Shown: positions 8,713 through 17,018, numbered from the stretch's first letter. The stretch: DNA of 64,000 nt from Candidatus Humimonas hydrogenitrophica (GCA_947581615.1 CANPVD010000116.1:52110-116109), one strand, 5' to 3'. Notes: a model not told the origin generated them from the letters alone. Numbers and translations: made by a program.

Positions 8713-9582
8713 TCAGTGCACCAGCGTGAACACGACTCCCAACAGCGTTTCGTTCTGTCTCCAGAACTGCTCGGCGCGCGAGGGCCCCGCCCCGCCGTCC
8801 AGACCGAGTCGGAACCTGCCTCCGCCGAACCGCACGCCGGCCTGCCCCGAGAGGATCGGGTCCCATCCCAGCTCCGCCCAGGAGAAGGCCTCGACGCCCG
8901 CGTAGGGGGCGAAGGGTCCCCAGCGCACGCCCGTCGGCTCCCAATCGAAGCCGGCGCGCACCGACGCGGCCACGAAGTTCCGCTTGGAGCGCACGATGGA
9001 GCCCGGACCCCCGTACAGGATGAGCCCGTGTAGAGGAGAGCCCTGGACGAGGATCTCCACGCCCTCCCGGCTGGTGGAGTGCGGAAGGGCGCCGGTGCGA
9101 ACCATGTACTCGTCGCCCAGGTGCGAGCTCACGTGGTAGAGCTCCGCCCGGGCAGCCAGCCCCCGCCATCCGGCCCGCAGTTGCAGGCCCACGCGGAAGT
9201 GGGCCTCCCGGAACTCGTTGTTCCGGCTCTGGAGATCGAAGCGGGCGAAGGCCCCGCCGGCGAGACCGATGGCGAGTCGCAGGGAGCGATCGGGGGGGGA
9301 CGGAGGGACGGGCCGCGCGGCGCCCGAGTCGTCCCGCGAGCCGCGGCTCAACCACACCGCGAAGGCATCCCCGAAATTGGCCAGCCCCACCGTCCTGTGC
9401 TCCGAGCCGCGGTGAATTCGGACCGGCGCCAGTCGGGTGCCGGGCTCGATGGCGGAGGCGAGGGGAGGCCGGAACGGGTAGCCGTCGGGACCGTCGAGGA
9501 GGCGCGTGGACTGCCCGACCACGGCCCGGGGCGGGCACAGGCCGAGCACGCACAGGAGGAGCGCCGCCGGGAACGCGCGCAT
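8713..9582 (-). CDS. Predicted secreted DUF1207-like outer-membrane protein
   Basis: The 289-residue product starts with a signal peptide (MRAFPAALLLCVLGLC, cleavage near AVVGQ). The rest is alternating beta-strand sequence with many aromatic residues. The motif LYHVSSHLGDEYMV matches the YHxSSHLGDE box I associate with the DUF1207 family, and DGYPFRPPLASAIEPG matches its N-terminal box. It ends in a hydrophobic FTLVH strand, consistent with a beta barrel. Function is unknown; a beta-barrel envelope role is inferred. The ATG at 9582 is preferred over upstream codons because it is followed directly by the signal peptide. Confidence 0.7.
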   Translation of the reverse strand: MRAFPAALLLCVLGLCPPRAVVGQSTRLLDGPDGYPFRPPLASAIEPGTRLAPVRIHRGSEHRTVGLANFGDAFAVWLSRGSRDDSGAARPVPPSPPDRSLRLAIGLAGGAFARFDLQSRNNEFREAHFRVGLQLRAGWRGLAARAELYHVSSHLGDEYMVRTGALPHSTSREGVEILVQGSPLHGLILYGGPGSIVRSKRNFVAASVRAGFDWEPTGVRWGPFAPYAGVEAFSWAELGWDPILSGQAGVRFGGGRFRLGLDGGAGPSRAEQFWRQNETLLGVVFTLVH

Positions 9583-9614
9583 CGCCGCGGTCCCGGCGGA
9601 GGCCGCCCGATCCG

Positions 9615-10412
9615 TCAGGCGGCTCGCTGACAGCGGGGGCAGATGTAGGTCTTCCGACCGATGAGGGTCATGGACTCGAGCTCGTTTCGGCAACGGGGAC
9701 AGGGCGCCCCGTCGGCGCGGTGGTTGATGAGCCATCCCGGGTCGGCGTGCGCGGCCTCCCAGTGCAGGGTGGCGCGGCGCAGCACGCGCTTCAGATACTT
9801 GTGCACGCGCGAGAGCTGATGCTCGGTCATGTCGCCCACGCGGGCGTCCGGCCGGTAGCCCGCCTGGAAGCAGATCTCGTCGGCGTACTCGTTGCCGATG
9901 CCGGCGATGATCTCCTGGTTCATCAGCATCCCCTTGAGCGAGCTGCGGGGATGCGCGGCGGCGAGCTCGATGAAGCGCTCGGCCGTGAGGTCGTCGCTGA
10001 GGGGGTCGATTCCGAGGTTCTCGAGGGTCTCGAGTCCAGCGAAGTCGTGTCCCTCGACCAGGTGCACCTCGCCCTTGTCGCCCGGGGAGGCGTACCGGAG
10101 CTCACGCCCTGCCGCGAACTGTAAGCGAATCTTGGAGTTAGGTGGTGGCGGGGCGGTCTGCGATTCGAGGTAGATCTCGCCCTGCTCTCCCATGTGGAAC
10201 ACGAGGCTGTAGCCGGATCGGAAACGCAGGACGATGTAGCGTCCGTGGCGCTCGACCGCGTCGATCGCGAAGCTCTCGAGATGCTCCTCGGCGGCCTCGG
10301 GGTCGACATCGACGGCCTCGGGGTCGTCGATCAGGACGTGGGAGATGGTCTTGCCGGTCGCGTAGCCGGCGAAGCCATCGATCATGCGCTCTACGTCGGG
10401 GAGCTCGATCAT
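9615..10412 (-). CDS. Fpg/Nei-fold DNA glycosylase homologue with altered catalytic residues
   Basis: The 265-residue protein has the whole Fpg/Nei architecture: an N-terminal beta sandwich, the helix-two-turn-helix with NQEIIAGIGNEYADEI, and a C-terminal zinc finger with CPRC and CPRC pairs and the lesion-contacting arginine in IGRKTY. The N-terminus is MIELPDVERM instead of MPELPEVE, so the catalytic N-terminal proline is isoleucine; E3 is kept. The catalytic beta-hairpin lysine (K57 in E. coli Fpg) is replaced in HGRYIVL by arginine. Proteins beginning MIELPE are known as a side branch of the family. It may bind damaged DNA without normal glycosylase/lyase chemistry. The ATG at 10412 fixes this N-terminus. 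Confidence 0.85.
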   Translation of the reverse strand: MIELPDVERMIDGFAGYATGKTISHVLIDDPEAVDVDPEAAEEHLESFAIDAVERHGRYIVLRFRSGYSLVFHMGEQGEIYLESQTAPPPPNSKIRLQFAAGRELRYASPGDKGEVHLVEGHDFAGLETLENLGIDPLSDDLTAERFIELAAAHPRSSLKGMLMNQEIIAGIGNEYADEICFQAGYRPDARVGDMTEHQLSRVHKYLKRVLRRATLHWEAAHADPGWLINHRADGAPCPRCRNELESMTLIGRKTYICPRCQRAA

Positions 10413-10518
10413 GCGGGGAAGTCCTCCCTGGGAAAAGTTGTCGCCCGAATACCCCGAAGAAGCCCGAAAGTGCCGAACCCGGCATCGAGCCCCGCCTCGT
10501 GCGGAGCACGCGGGGTGA

Positions 10519-10806
10519 TCAGCCCACGATCCTGAAGTCTCGCGGGAGGTCGTCGCCGGGGGAGATCTCCTCGACCGCCTCGACCCGGGCCGCCCGCGGT
10601 CCTCGCTCGAGCCAGTCTCGTAGACGCCCGAGGGCGTCGACATCGCCCGACGCGTGCACCTCGACCGAGCCGTCAGCGCGGTTGTGGACGGTGCCCGAGA
10701 GGCCGAGCTCCCGCGCGACGCGGACGGTGTTCCATCGGAAGCCGACTCCCTGGACGCGTCCCCGCACCCGGAACGCGCGTCGGGGGTCGGCGGTTTCCCC
10801 GTCCAT
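10519..10806 (-). CDS. Acylphosphatase
   Basis: This 95-residue enzyme hydrolyses acyl-phosphate bonds. Both signature boxes are present: RVRGRVQGVGFRW, with the phosphate-binding loop and catalytic arginine, and GTVHNRADGSVEV, with the catalytic asparagine. Length is normal for the family. The ATG at 10806 follows a GGTGAG ribosome site; codons further upstream would add an unconserved tail. It sits in a leftward group with the LAGLIDADG-like gene and the Fpg-like gene. Confidence 0.93.
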   Translation of the reverse strand: MDGETADPRRAFRVRGRVQGVGFRWNTVRVARELGLSGTVHNRADGSVEVHASGDVDALGRLRDWLERGPRAARVEAVEEISPGDDLPRDFRIVG

Positions 10807-10921
10807 GTTCGTTCGCTCACCCCGTCGTCTGGAGGAGGTGCCCGGCGGGCGCTCGGCCGCGGACGCGAGACGCTCCGCGCAAGCCACGTGCCGGGTTCGC
10901 GGGAGGGGCGGCGTGGTCGTT

Positions 10922-11263
10922 CTAGAGGCCGTAACGGGCCTTCATGTCTCGATAGCGGCCGAACGACTTGCGGTCGAGCTCCGGGCGTAGATAGGCATCG
11001 AGCAGGGGGAGGAGCTGCTCGCGGAGGAAGGCCCCCCGGGCCATCCACTGGAAGTAGCTGCGGCCACTGTGGTGATAGGGCCCGTACAGCTTCCCGCCTG
11101 GAAACGCGTCCTCGATCCAACGAAACAGCGTCTCGTGGTCGGTGTGCATGCGAAGGGTCACCTGCGGCTGGCGGCCGTCCCCCCCGAAGTGGCCCTCTCC
11201 GACGAGGACCCCGAGGAGAAAGCCGCGCTGAAACTCCTCGGAGTGGACCGAGTCCGCCGTCAT
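10922..11263 (-). CDS. LAGLIDADG-type endonuclease-like small protein
   Basis: This 113-residue protein has one degenerate LAGLIDADG helix (GFLLGVLVGEGHFGGDG), followed by beta-strand sequence with QVTLRMHTDHETLFRWI and GPYHHSGRSYFQWMARG, the usual layout of a single-motif homing endonuclease domain. The conserved acidic position of the motif is kept as E in VGEGHF. A single motif implies a homodimer. It is free-standing, not in an intron or intein. It faces parA across the parS-containing gap. It may be a domesticated DNA-binding protein; function is not known. Confidence 0.65.
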   Translation of the reverse strand: MTADSVHSEEFQRGFLLGVLVGEGHFGGDGRQPQVTLRMHTDHETLFRWIEDAFPGGKLYGPYHHSGRSYFQWMARGAFLREQLLPLLDAYLRPELDRKSFGRYRDMKARYGL

Positions 11264-11280
11264 CTCCCGTCCTCCCTGGT

Positions 11281-11309
11281 TGTTTCACCGTAAGGTTCGT
11301 CGTGAAACA
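11281..11309. promoter_or_regulatory. Possible degenerate parS (two half sites)
   Basis: TGTTTCAC at 11281-11288 and CGTGAAACA at 11301-11309 match the two halves of parS but are set 12 bases apart instead of abutting. It could be a decayed or half-site ParB target beside the intact site 50 bases downstream. Confidence 0.4.
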
Positions 11310-11357
11310 TCTTCCGCGCGTCCGGGCGGCCGCGCAAGGGCGGCCCGGGGAGCTGGA

Positions 11358-11373
11358 TGTTTAACGTGAAACA
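11358..11373. promoter_or_regulatory. parS: parS centromere site
   Basis: TGTTTAACGTGAAACA matches the bacterial parS consensus TGTTTCACGTGAAACA at 15 of 16 positions. It lies 135 bases before the parAB operon, about 7 kb from oriC, where ParB-CTP clamps are expected to load. Confidence 0.9.
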
Positions 11374-11395
11374 TCTCCGCGCGTGCCCGGGCCGC

Positions 11396-11425
11396 TTGGC
11401 GCACCCCCGACGCTCGCCGTATATT
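11396..11425 (+). promoter_or_regulatory. Candidate parAB promoter
   Basis: A -35 TTGGCG (11396-11401), an 18-base spacer and a -10 TATATT (11420-11425) precede parA by about 80 bases. The -10 is strong; the -35 is a weaker match. It lies 22 bases from the parS site, so ParB loading could affect it. Confidence 0.5.
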
Positions 11426-11508
11426 CGGTCCGGCGGCCCGACGCGCGGGCCCCTCGCCTGCGCGAGTGTCCTCGCCGAGCGACTTCCGATCCATCCAGCG
11501 ACCGGTCC

Positions 11509-12294
11509 ATGGCCCGCGTCATAGCTATCGCGAACCAGAAGGGGGGCGTGGGCAAGACCACGACCGCCATCAACCTCGGCGCCTCCCTCGCGGTGGCCGA
11601 GAAGCACACCCTGGTGGTCGATTGCGACCCCCAGGGCAACGCGACCAGCGGCTTCGGGGTTCGCAAGGACGTCGGCGAGCGTTCGACCTACGACTGCATC
11701 GTGGACGGCGTGCCGATCGCGGAGGCCACCCGACGAGAGGTGCACTTCCCCTTCCTGGACGTGGTGCCCGCCAGCCGCGACCTGGCCGGTGCGGAGATCG
11801 AGCTCATCGACCGGCCCGAGCGGGAGAAGCGGCTCCGGCGGGCTCTGGACGAGGTGCGCGAGGACTACGAGTACATCCTCATCGACTCCCCCCCGTCCCT
11901 GGGGCTCCTGACGCTCAACGCGCTGGCGGCGGCCGACACGGTGTTGATCCCGATCCAGTGCGAGTTCTACGCCCTGGAGGGGCTCAGCCAGCTCCTCAAC
12001 ACCGTTCGGCTCGTGCAGAGGAACATCAACACCGAGCTGGCGATCGAGGGCGTGCTGCTCACCATGTACGATTCGCGGCTCAATCTGTCGAAGCAGGTGG
12101 CCGAGGAGGCGAGGGAGTACTTCGGCGGCAAGGTCTTCCAGACCATCATCCCGCGGAACATCCGCCTCGCGGAGGCCCCGAGCTTCGGGAAGCCGATCGC
12201 CCTGTACGACGTGCTGTCCACGGGCGCCCGCGGCTACCTGAGCCTCGCGCGGGAGATCATCCGGAAGGACGAGAGGAAGCGGAAGGTTGGCTAA
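11509..12294 (+). CDS. parA: Chromosome-partitioning ATPase ParA
   Basis: The 261-residue ParA/Soj ATPase has the deviant Walker A KGGVGKTT at 11-18, with signature lysine K11, the A' motif VDCDPQGN (D40) and a Walker B ILIDSPPSL. It lacks an N-terminal helix-turn-helix, so it is the short chromosomal type that binds DNA non-specifically as an ATP dimer and is released by ParB. The ATG at 11509 gives the standard start; upstream codons extend into the promoter. The parB start overlaps its stop by eight bases. Confidence 0.95.
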   Translation: MARVIAIANQKGGVGKTTTAINLGASLAVAEKHTLVVDCDPQGNATSGFGVRKDVGERSTYDCIVDGVPIAEATRREVHFPFLDVVPASRDLAGAEIELIDRPEREKRLRRALDEVREDYEYILIDSPPSLGLLTLNALAAADTVLIPIQCEFYALEGLSQLLNTVRLVQRNINTELAIEGVLLTMYDSRLNLSKQVAEEAREYFGGKVFQTIIPRNIRLAEAPSFGKPIALYDVLSTGARGYLSLAREIIRKDERKRKVG

Positions 12295-13186
12295 GGGAGA
12301 GAGCCGTCTGGGCAAGGGGTTGGGGGCCCTCCTCGGGGAGTACATGGAGGAGGGCGAAAGCCGGGCCGCCGAGCGAGAGGTCCCGGTGACCCGGATTCGT
12401 CCGAACCCGTTCCAGCCGCGCACCGAGTTCGAGCCCTCGGCGCTGGCCGAGCTGGCCGAGTCCATCCGGGCGAACGGCCTCCTTCAGCCCCTCGTCGTCC
12501 GCCCCTCCGGCGAAGAGTGGGAGATCGTGGCGGGGGAGCGTCGCTGGCGGGCGCTCCAGGAGCTGGGCCGCAAACGCGCCCCCGTGATCGTCCGCGAGCT
12601 CAGCGACGAGCAGATGCTCGTGCTGGCGCTGGTCGAGAACCTCCAGCGCGAGAGTCTCTCGCCTCTCGACGAGGCTCTCGGGTACCGCCAGCTGCAGGAG
12701 GGATTCGGCCTCACACAGCAGGAGGTCGCCGAGCGTGTCGGCCAGGCGAGGCCGACCGTCACTAACGCACTGCGGCTCTTGCACTTGCCAGATTCTATCC
12801 AGGCTCTGCTCGCCGGCGGTCGGCTCACGGCGGGGCACGGTCGGGCCCTCCTCGGGCTCGAGGACGAGGAGGCGCAGCTGGCGCTGGCCCGCAAGGTGGT
12901 CGCCGACGACCTGTCGGTTCGCGCAACGGAACGTCGGGTGCGTCGTCTCAAGGATGGCGGCGAGGAAAAGACGCGGCGGCGCCGGGGCCGTTCCGGTCGC
13001 AGCGATCCGGTGGCGGACCGGGCGGGACAGCTCCTCGAACGCACGCTCGGGACGCAGGTCAGGGTATCCCTGCGCGGCCCGGAGGAGGGGGAGATCGGGA
13101 TCGTGTTCCACGACGCGGACGAGTTCGAGCGGCTCGTTCGGATCATGGCCGGCGAGGACGCGTCCGAGCTGTTCGACGGGTCGTGA
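12287..13186 (+). CDS. parB: Chromosome-partitioning protein ParB
   Basis: This 299-residue ParB/Noc-family CTPase binds parS and spreads along DNA. Residues 1-20 carry the ParA-activating segment (RLGKGLGALLG), followed by the CTP-binding motifs GERR (83-86) and ENLQRE (117-122), the helix-turn-helix (about 142-163, LTQQEVAERVGQARPTVTNA), and a C-terminal dimer domain after a basic linker (KTRRRRGRSGR). The TTG start overlaps parA and gives the conserved MAKGESRLGKGLGALLG. The parS site upstream of parA is its predicted target. Confidence 0.95.
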   Translation: MAKGESRLGKGLGALLGEYMEEGESRAAEREVPVTRIRPNPFQPRTEFEPSALAELAESIRANGLLQPLVVRPSGEEWEIVAGERRWRALQELGRKRAPVIVRELSDEQMLVLALVENLQRESLSPLDEALGYRQLQEGFGLTQQEVAERVGQARPTVTNALRLLHLPDSIQALLAGGRLTAGHGRALLGLEDEEAQLALARKVVADDLSVRATERRVRRLKDGGEEKTRRRRGRSGRSDPVADRAGQLLERTLGTQVRVSLRGPEEGEIGIVFHDADEFERLVRIMAGEDASELFDGS

Positions 13187-13193
13187 GACGACG

Positions 13194-13979
13194 ATGAGCG
13201 GTCCACGAGGCGCCAGCTGGACGGTGGTGCTGCTCAGGCGGGGCGGCATGACGTCCCGGTCCTGGCAGCTCGGCCGCCGGCGACTCCTGCTGGTCGGAGG
13301 GGGCCTGGTCCTGGGGCTCCTCGTGCTGGGGGGCGGCGCCGGTTACGTGTGGGGGGCGCACGCGCGCTCGGCCGCCGAGGCGCGGCTGGAGGCTCGCGTC
13401 GAGAGCTTCGACCGCGACCGGGCCAAGATCGTCGCGCTGGCGGCCCGGCTCGACAGCGTCGCGGGGGCGTACGACCGCCTGCGGAGGGTGATGGGAGGCG
13501 CGGAGGGCAGGTCGGACGAGGACGTGAACCTGCCCCCGGCGACGCCGGAGGAGGAGACGCCCGCGCCGTCCGTCGCCCGGGGAGCGCCCTCGGGATTGGA
13601 CTGGCCCCTCGCGCAGCGAGGCTTCGTGACCCGGGTCCACCAGGAAGGCGGCGCCGGGGCCTCGGAAGGCCATCCGGGCATGGACATCGCGGTGCCGACG
13701 GGCTCGTACGTGCGGGCCGCCGCCCGGGGCGTCGTGTCCGAGGTGGGGGACGACCCGGTGTACGGCCACTACGTGCGCGTCAGGCACGGTGGTGGCATCG
13801 TGACCCTGTACGCCCACAACCTGTGGCTGTTCGTGGCGCGCGGGGATTCGGTCGAGCAAGACGAGGTGATCGCGCTCTCGGGCAGCTCGGGACGCTCGAC
13901 GGCGCCCCATCTGCATTTCGAAGTGACCAGGAACGGCCGGTCCGTAGATCCGGCGCGGCTTCTGCCGCCCGGGGATTGA
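13194..13979 (+). CDS. Membrane-anchored M23 (LytM-type) peptidase
   Basis: The 261-residue protein has a single transmembrane anchor (31-50), a short coiled coil (about 55-100), a disordered Pro/Glu linker and an M23 metallopeptidase domain. Zinc and catalytic residues are present: H160 and D164 in GHPGMD, H208, and the HxH pair H239/H241 in APHLHFEV. It should cut peptidoglycan peptides in the periplasm. It starts seven bases after parB and is followed by bactofilin; M23-bactofilin pairs are a recurrent cell-shape module in which the bactofilin scaffold places the hydrolase. Confidence 0.9.
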   Translation: MSGPRGASWTVVLLRRGGMTSRSWQLGRRRLLLVGGGLVLGLLVLGGGAGYVWGAHARSAAEARLEARVESFDRDRAKIVALAARLDSVAGAYDRLRRVMGGAEGRSDEDVNLPPATPEEETPAPSVARGAPSGLDWPLAQRGFVTRVHQEGGAGASEGHPGMDIAVPTGSYVRAAARGVVSEVGDDPVYGHYVRVRHGGGIVTLYAHNLWLFVARGDSVEQDEVIALSGSSGRSTAPHLHFEVTRNGRSVDPARLLPPGD

Positions 13980-14009
13980 TCGGCCGTTCGGCAAGAGGAG
14001 GGGCAGAGG

Positions 14010-14438
14010 ATGGTGAATCGAGCATCGGGACGGATCGAGGGCCGCGAGGCCAGCGACGTGGTCTCGATCATCGGGCCCGGCATGACGGTGACGGGCGATT
14101 GCGACACGGACGGGACGCTGCGCGTGGAGGGGACCGTGGAGGGCGGCGTGCGCGCCGCCAAGGCGGTCGTCGTCGGCAAGGGCGGAACGATCCGCGGGGA
14201 CATCGACACGCAGGACGCCGTGGTCGCGGGCCGCGTGAGCGGGAGCATCACGGCCGCCAGCCGCGTGGAGCTCCAGGCCGGGTGCCGGGTCGAGGGGGAC
14301 ATCCACAGTCGCCGCGTCAAGCTCGAGGAGGGCGGCGTCGTGGATGGTCGCCTCGAGATGGGCGACAGGGCCGGGCGGATGGCAACTTCTCCACAGTCGG
14401 GCGCCAGCGTCGCCCGCGCGGGAGGGGAGGCGGGGTGA
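14010..14438 (+). CDS. Bactofilin
   Basis: This 142-residue protein has the bactofilin beta-helix core (about 18-115) built from repeating hydrophobic/glycine rungs such as [22 protein letters not shown], flanked by disordered tails. Bactofilins self-assemble without nucleotide into membrane-associated filaments that localise wall enzymes. An AGGAGG ribosome site precedes the ATG. The preceding M23 peptidase gene, 30 bases upstream, is the likely client, and ParB is a known bactofilin partner in Myxococcus, so the parAB-M23-bactofilin order may be functional. Confidence 0.92.
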   Translation: MVNRASGRIEGREASDVVSIIGPGMTVTGDCDTDGTLRVEGTVEGGVRAAKAVVVGKGGTIRGDIDTQDAVVAGRVSGSITAASRVELQAGCRVEGDIHSRRVKLEEGGVVDGRLEMGDRAGRMATSPQSGASVARAGGEAG

Positions 14439-14490
14439 GTTTTCCACACTTCACGGGGAAAACGCCGCCCTGCCGGATCGGCAGGCCCGG

Positions 14491-15615
14491 ATGAGCGCCT
14501 CGCCCTTCCTTTCGGGCCGTCCGATCGCACCCGATCCCATCGCCGGCGGGGAGACCGCCGCCGAGCTCATCGAACGCACCTTCCTGGCCTACAACGCGGC
14601 GCGCCTCAGGGAAGCTTGCCGGCTCCTGACGGAGAAGATGCTTCGCCCGGACGTCACGGTGGGGATGAGCCTCACGGGAGCCCTCACGCCCGCCGGCCTC
14701 GGGATGGCCGCCCTCATCCCGCTCGTGCGGGCCGGGTTCGTCGATTGGGTCGTGTCCACGGGGGCCAACCTCTATCACGACACCCACTTCGGACTCGGCC
14801 TCTCGATGCGCCGGGGTCGCCACGACGTGAGCGATGTGTCCCTGCGTGACGAGGGGGTCGTGCGGATCTACGACATCTTCTTCTCCTACGACGTCTTGCT
14901 GTCGACCGACGCCTTCTTCCGCGAAGTGATCCGGCAGGAGGAGTTCCAGCACACCATGTCGACCGCCGAATTTCACTGGAGGCTCGGACGCTACGTGGCC
15001 GAGCGGGAGAACGCCCTGGGCATCGAGGGCAAGTCCTTCCTGGCCGCGTGCCACCGGGCGGGCGTGCCCGTCTACACTTCCTCGCCCGGCGACAGCTCGA
15101 TCGGGATGAACCTGGCGGCGACGCGGCTGGAAGGAGGCTCCTGCATCCTCGATCCCTCCCTGGACGTGAACGAGACCGCGTCCATCGTGCTGGCCGCCAA
15201 GCGCGACGGGGGCAAGAGCGCGGTCGTGATCATGGGGGGAGGCAGCCCCAAGAACTTCATCCTGCAGACCGAGCCTCAGATCCAGGAGGTCCTCGGCATC
15301 GAGGAGCGCGGGCACGACTACTTCCTGCAGGTCACCGACGCTCGGCCCGATACGGGCGGCCTGTCCGGCGCCACCCCGGGGGAGGCGGTGAGCTGGGGCA
15401 AAGTCGATCCCGACAGGTTGCCGGACGCGGTCGTGTGCTACACGGACGTGACGCTCGCCCTTCCCCTGCTCACGAGCTACGCCCTGACCCGGCACGAGCC
15501 CCGGCCCCTGCGGCGCCTGTACGACCGGCGCGAAGAGCTGCTCGGACGCCTGGAGGAGGAGTATGGGGCCGCGGGCGCCGAGGGACCGTCGGAGGGTACC
15601 GCGGGCGAGGCCTGA
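14491..15615 (+). CDS. Deoxyhypusine synthase-family protein
   Basis: The 374-residue protein has the NAD-dependent deoxyhypusine synthase fold: [12 protein letters not shown] near the N-terminus, [10 protein letters not shown], and the box MGGGSPKNF whose lysine aligns with the enzyme's covalent lysine. The eukaryotic enzyme transfers aminobutyl from spermidine to eIF5A. Bacteria lack eIF5A, and bacterial homologues are thought to make homospermidine or related polyamines. The substrate here is inferred only. An inverted repeat (GTTTTCC/GGAAAAC, 14439-14463) lies in the 52-base gap after bactofilin and may be a promoter-region or terminator hairpin. Confidence 0.85.
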   Translation: MSASPFLSGRPIAPDPIAGGETAAELIERTFLAYNAARLREACRLLTEKMLRPDVTVGMSLTGALTPAGLGMAALIPLVRAGFVDWVVSTGANLYHDTHFGLGLSMRRGRHDVSDVSLRDEGVVRIYDIFFSYDVLLSTDAFFREVIRQEEFQHTMSTAEFHWRLGRYVAERENALGIEGKSFLAACHRAGVPVYTSSPGDSSIGMNLAATRLEGGSCILDPSLDVNETASIVLAAKRDGGKSAVVIMGGGSPKNFILQTEPQIQEVLGIEERGHDYFLQVTDARPDTGGLSGATPGEAVSWGKVDPDRLPDAVVCYTDVTLALPLLTSYALTRHEPRPLRRLYDRREELLGRLEEEYGAAGAEGPSEGTAGEA

Positions 15616-15631
15616 GAGAGCGAGGCGACCG

Positions 15632-16579
15632 GTGTCGGATCTCTACATCCGCGCCCTGATCTTCGCCGGCGGCCTCGCGGCGCTGACCCTCGGGGCCGAC
15701 TGGCTGGTGCGTGGGGGCTCGCGCCTGGCCGGGCAGTTCGGTCTGCCCCCACTCGTCATCGGACTCACGGTCGTCGCCTTCGGTACGTCGGCGCCCGAGC
15801 TGGTCGTGTCGGGCGGGGCCGCCCTGCGCGGCGAGCCGGGACTGGCGCTCGGAAACGTCATGGGATCCACGGTCGCCAACGTGGGGCTCATCGTCGGCCT
15901 CGGAGCGCTCATCCGCCCCATCGACGTCCACCGCCGGCTCCTCGTGCGCGAGAGTCCCCTGCTCGTCTTCGTTCTCGCCATCGTGGTCGTCCTCTCCTGG
16001 AACGATGCGCTCGGACGGCTGGACGGTCTCGCCCTCGTCACCGGCTTCGCCATCTACCTCTTCTTCCTGGTCCGCTGGGGCCGCGGTGACGAGAGCGGTC
16101 CCGCCCACCGGGAGGGCGACGCCGAAGGACAAGCGCGGTCCACGGGGCGCGACGTGGCGCTGACTCTGGTCGGACTGGCGGCGTTGCTGGTCGGCGCGCA
16201 CTTCGTGCTGGAGAGCGCGGTCGCCATGGCGCGTGCCTACCACGTCCCCCAGACCGTCATCGGCGCCAGCATGGTGGCCCTCGGAACCTCCCTCCCGGAG
16301 CTGGCCTCGACGGTGGCGGCGGCTTTCCGCGGACTGGGCGACATCGCGATCGGCAACATCATCGGCTCCAACATCTTCAATCTGGGGTTCGTGCTCGGAA
16401 CAGCCGCCCTGCTGCGTCCCCTGCAGCTCCCGCCGCTGGCGGTGGCCCGCATGGTCGGGCCCGCCCTGCTGTTTTCGGTCCTGCTGGTGCCCCTGGCCTA
16501 CACGGGCATGCGCGTGGAGCGCTGGGAGGGGCTCCTCCTGCTGGTGGGCTACCTGGGTTTCCTGTACTGGATCTTCTGA
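15632..16579 (+). CDS. Calcium/sodium antiporter, CaCA family
   Basis: The 315-residue membrane protein has two inverted five-helix halves. The alpha repeats carry VAFGTSAPELVVS with GNVMGSTVANVG in the first half and VALGTSLPELAST with GNIIGSNIFNLG in the second, including the ion-binding glutamates. This is the YrbG/CaxA-like branch that exchanges Na+ or H+ for Ca2+. The halves are split by a short acidic loop (about 150-170). The GTG at 15632 follows a GAGCGAGGCGA stretch; the upstream ATG would add a basic tail inside the preceding gene. Confidence 0.92.
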   Translation: MSDLYIRALIFAGGLAALTLGADWLVRGGSRLAGQFGLPPLVIGLTVVAFGTSAPELVVSGGAALRGEPGLALGNVMGSTVANVGLIVGLGALIRPIDVHRRLLVRESPLLVFVLAIVVVLSWNDALGRLDGLALVTGFAIYLFFLVRWGRGDESGPAHREGDAEGQARSTGRDVALTLVGLAALLVGAHFVLESAVAMARAYHVPQTVIGASMVALGTSLPELASTVAAAFRGLGDIAIGNIIGSNIFNLGFVLGTAALLRPLQLPPLAVARMVGPALLFSVLLVPLAYTGMRVERWEGLLLLVGYLGFLYWIF

Positions 16580-16609
16580 GCGCACGCCCGCGACACCGTG
16601 TCGCGTCTC

Positions 16610-16631
16610 CGCTTTGCGACATCACAAAGCG
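16610..16631. repeat. Inverted repeat CGCTTTG-N8-CAAAGCG
   Basis: Perfect 7-base arms at 16610-16616 and 16625-16631 lie in the gap after the antiporter gene. The arms resemble the GTAAAGCG units 43 bases downstream and the CGCTTTAC/GTAAAGCG palindrome at 25263. No T run follows, so a regulatory site fits better than a terminator. Confidence 0.5.
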
Positions 16632-16671
16632 TTCTGGGGGCACGCCGGCGGGCGCCTTCGGAGGACCGCAC

Positions 16672-16700
16672 TTGTAAAGCGTCTACGTAAAGCGTATCCT
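16672..16700 (+). promoter_or_regulatory. AbrB/PIN promoter overlapped by GTAAAGCG direct repeats
   Basis: Two identical GTAAAGCG units at 16674-16681 and 16687-16694 have a 13-base period. They overlap a promoter-like pair, TTGTAA (16672-16677) and TATCCT (16695-16700), with a 17-base spacer. Transcription from it would start at about the AbrB ATG (16707), giving a leaderless mRNA. The layout suits an operator for the AbrB protein itself. Confidence 0.5.
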
Positions 16701-16706
16701 CCCTTC

Positions 16707-16967
16707 ATGGCCACCTCCGTCAAGATGAGCAGCAAGCACCAGATCGTGGTCCCCAAGGAGGCCCGCGACGCGCTGGGGCTGGAGCCCGGCGACCGGCTGG
16801 TCGTGACGGTGCGGAAGGATGGCGTGCTCGAGATGGAGCCCGAGCCGCGCGACCTGGTCGAGGAGCTGGCCGGGATCCTGTCGTCGCCGGTCCCGGAGAG
16901 CGGCACGGACGCGGCCGGATCGCCGGGTCGGGACGACGGACTGTGGCCGGAGCTCCGGGACGCGTGA
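16707..16967 (+). CDS. AbrB/MazE-type DNA-binding protein, likely antitoxin
   Basis: The 86-residue protein has an N-terminal swapped-hairpin AbrB domain (about 5-48, MSSKHQIVVPKEARDALGLEPGDRL) and an acidic C-terminal tail with ELAGILSS, the kind of segment that masks a partner toxin. Such proteins dimerise, bind short repeats in their own promoter and neutralise a PIN or MazF toxin. The PIN-domain gene lies 51 bases downstream. No ribosome site is visible before the ATG, which fits leaderless translation. The GTAAAGCG repeats just upstream are the probable operator. Confidence 0.85.
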   Translation: MATSVKMSSKHQIVVPKEARDALGLEPGDRLVVTVRKDGVLEMEPEPRDLVEELAGILSSPVPESGTDAAGSPGRDDGLWPELRDA

Positions 16968-17018
16968 TGGGATTACCCGTCCCCCCGGACCGGGCGCCAT
17001 GACGGTCGCGACGCGCGC

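Noticed and set aside
10413..11288. Upstream extension of the Fpg-like frame
   Set aside because: It overlaps the acylphosphatase and LAGLIDADG-like genes in another frame, and only the ATG at 10412 gives the family N-terminus.
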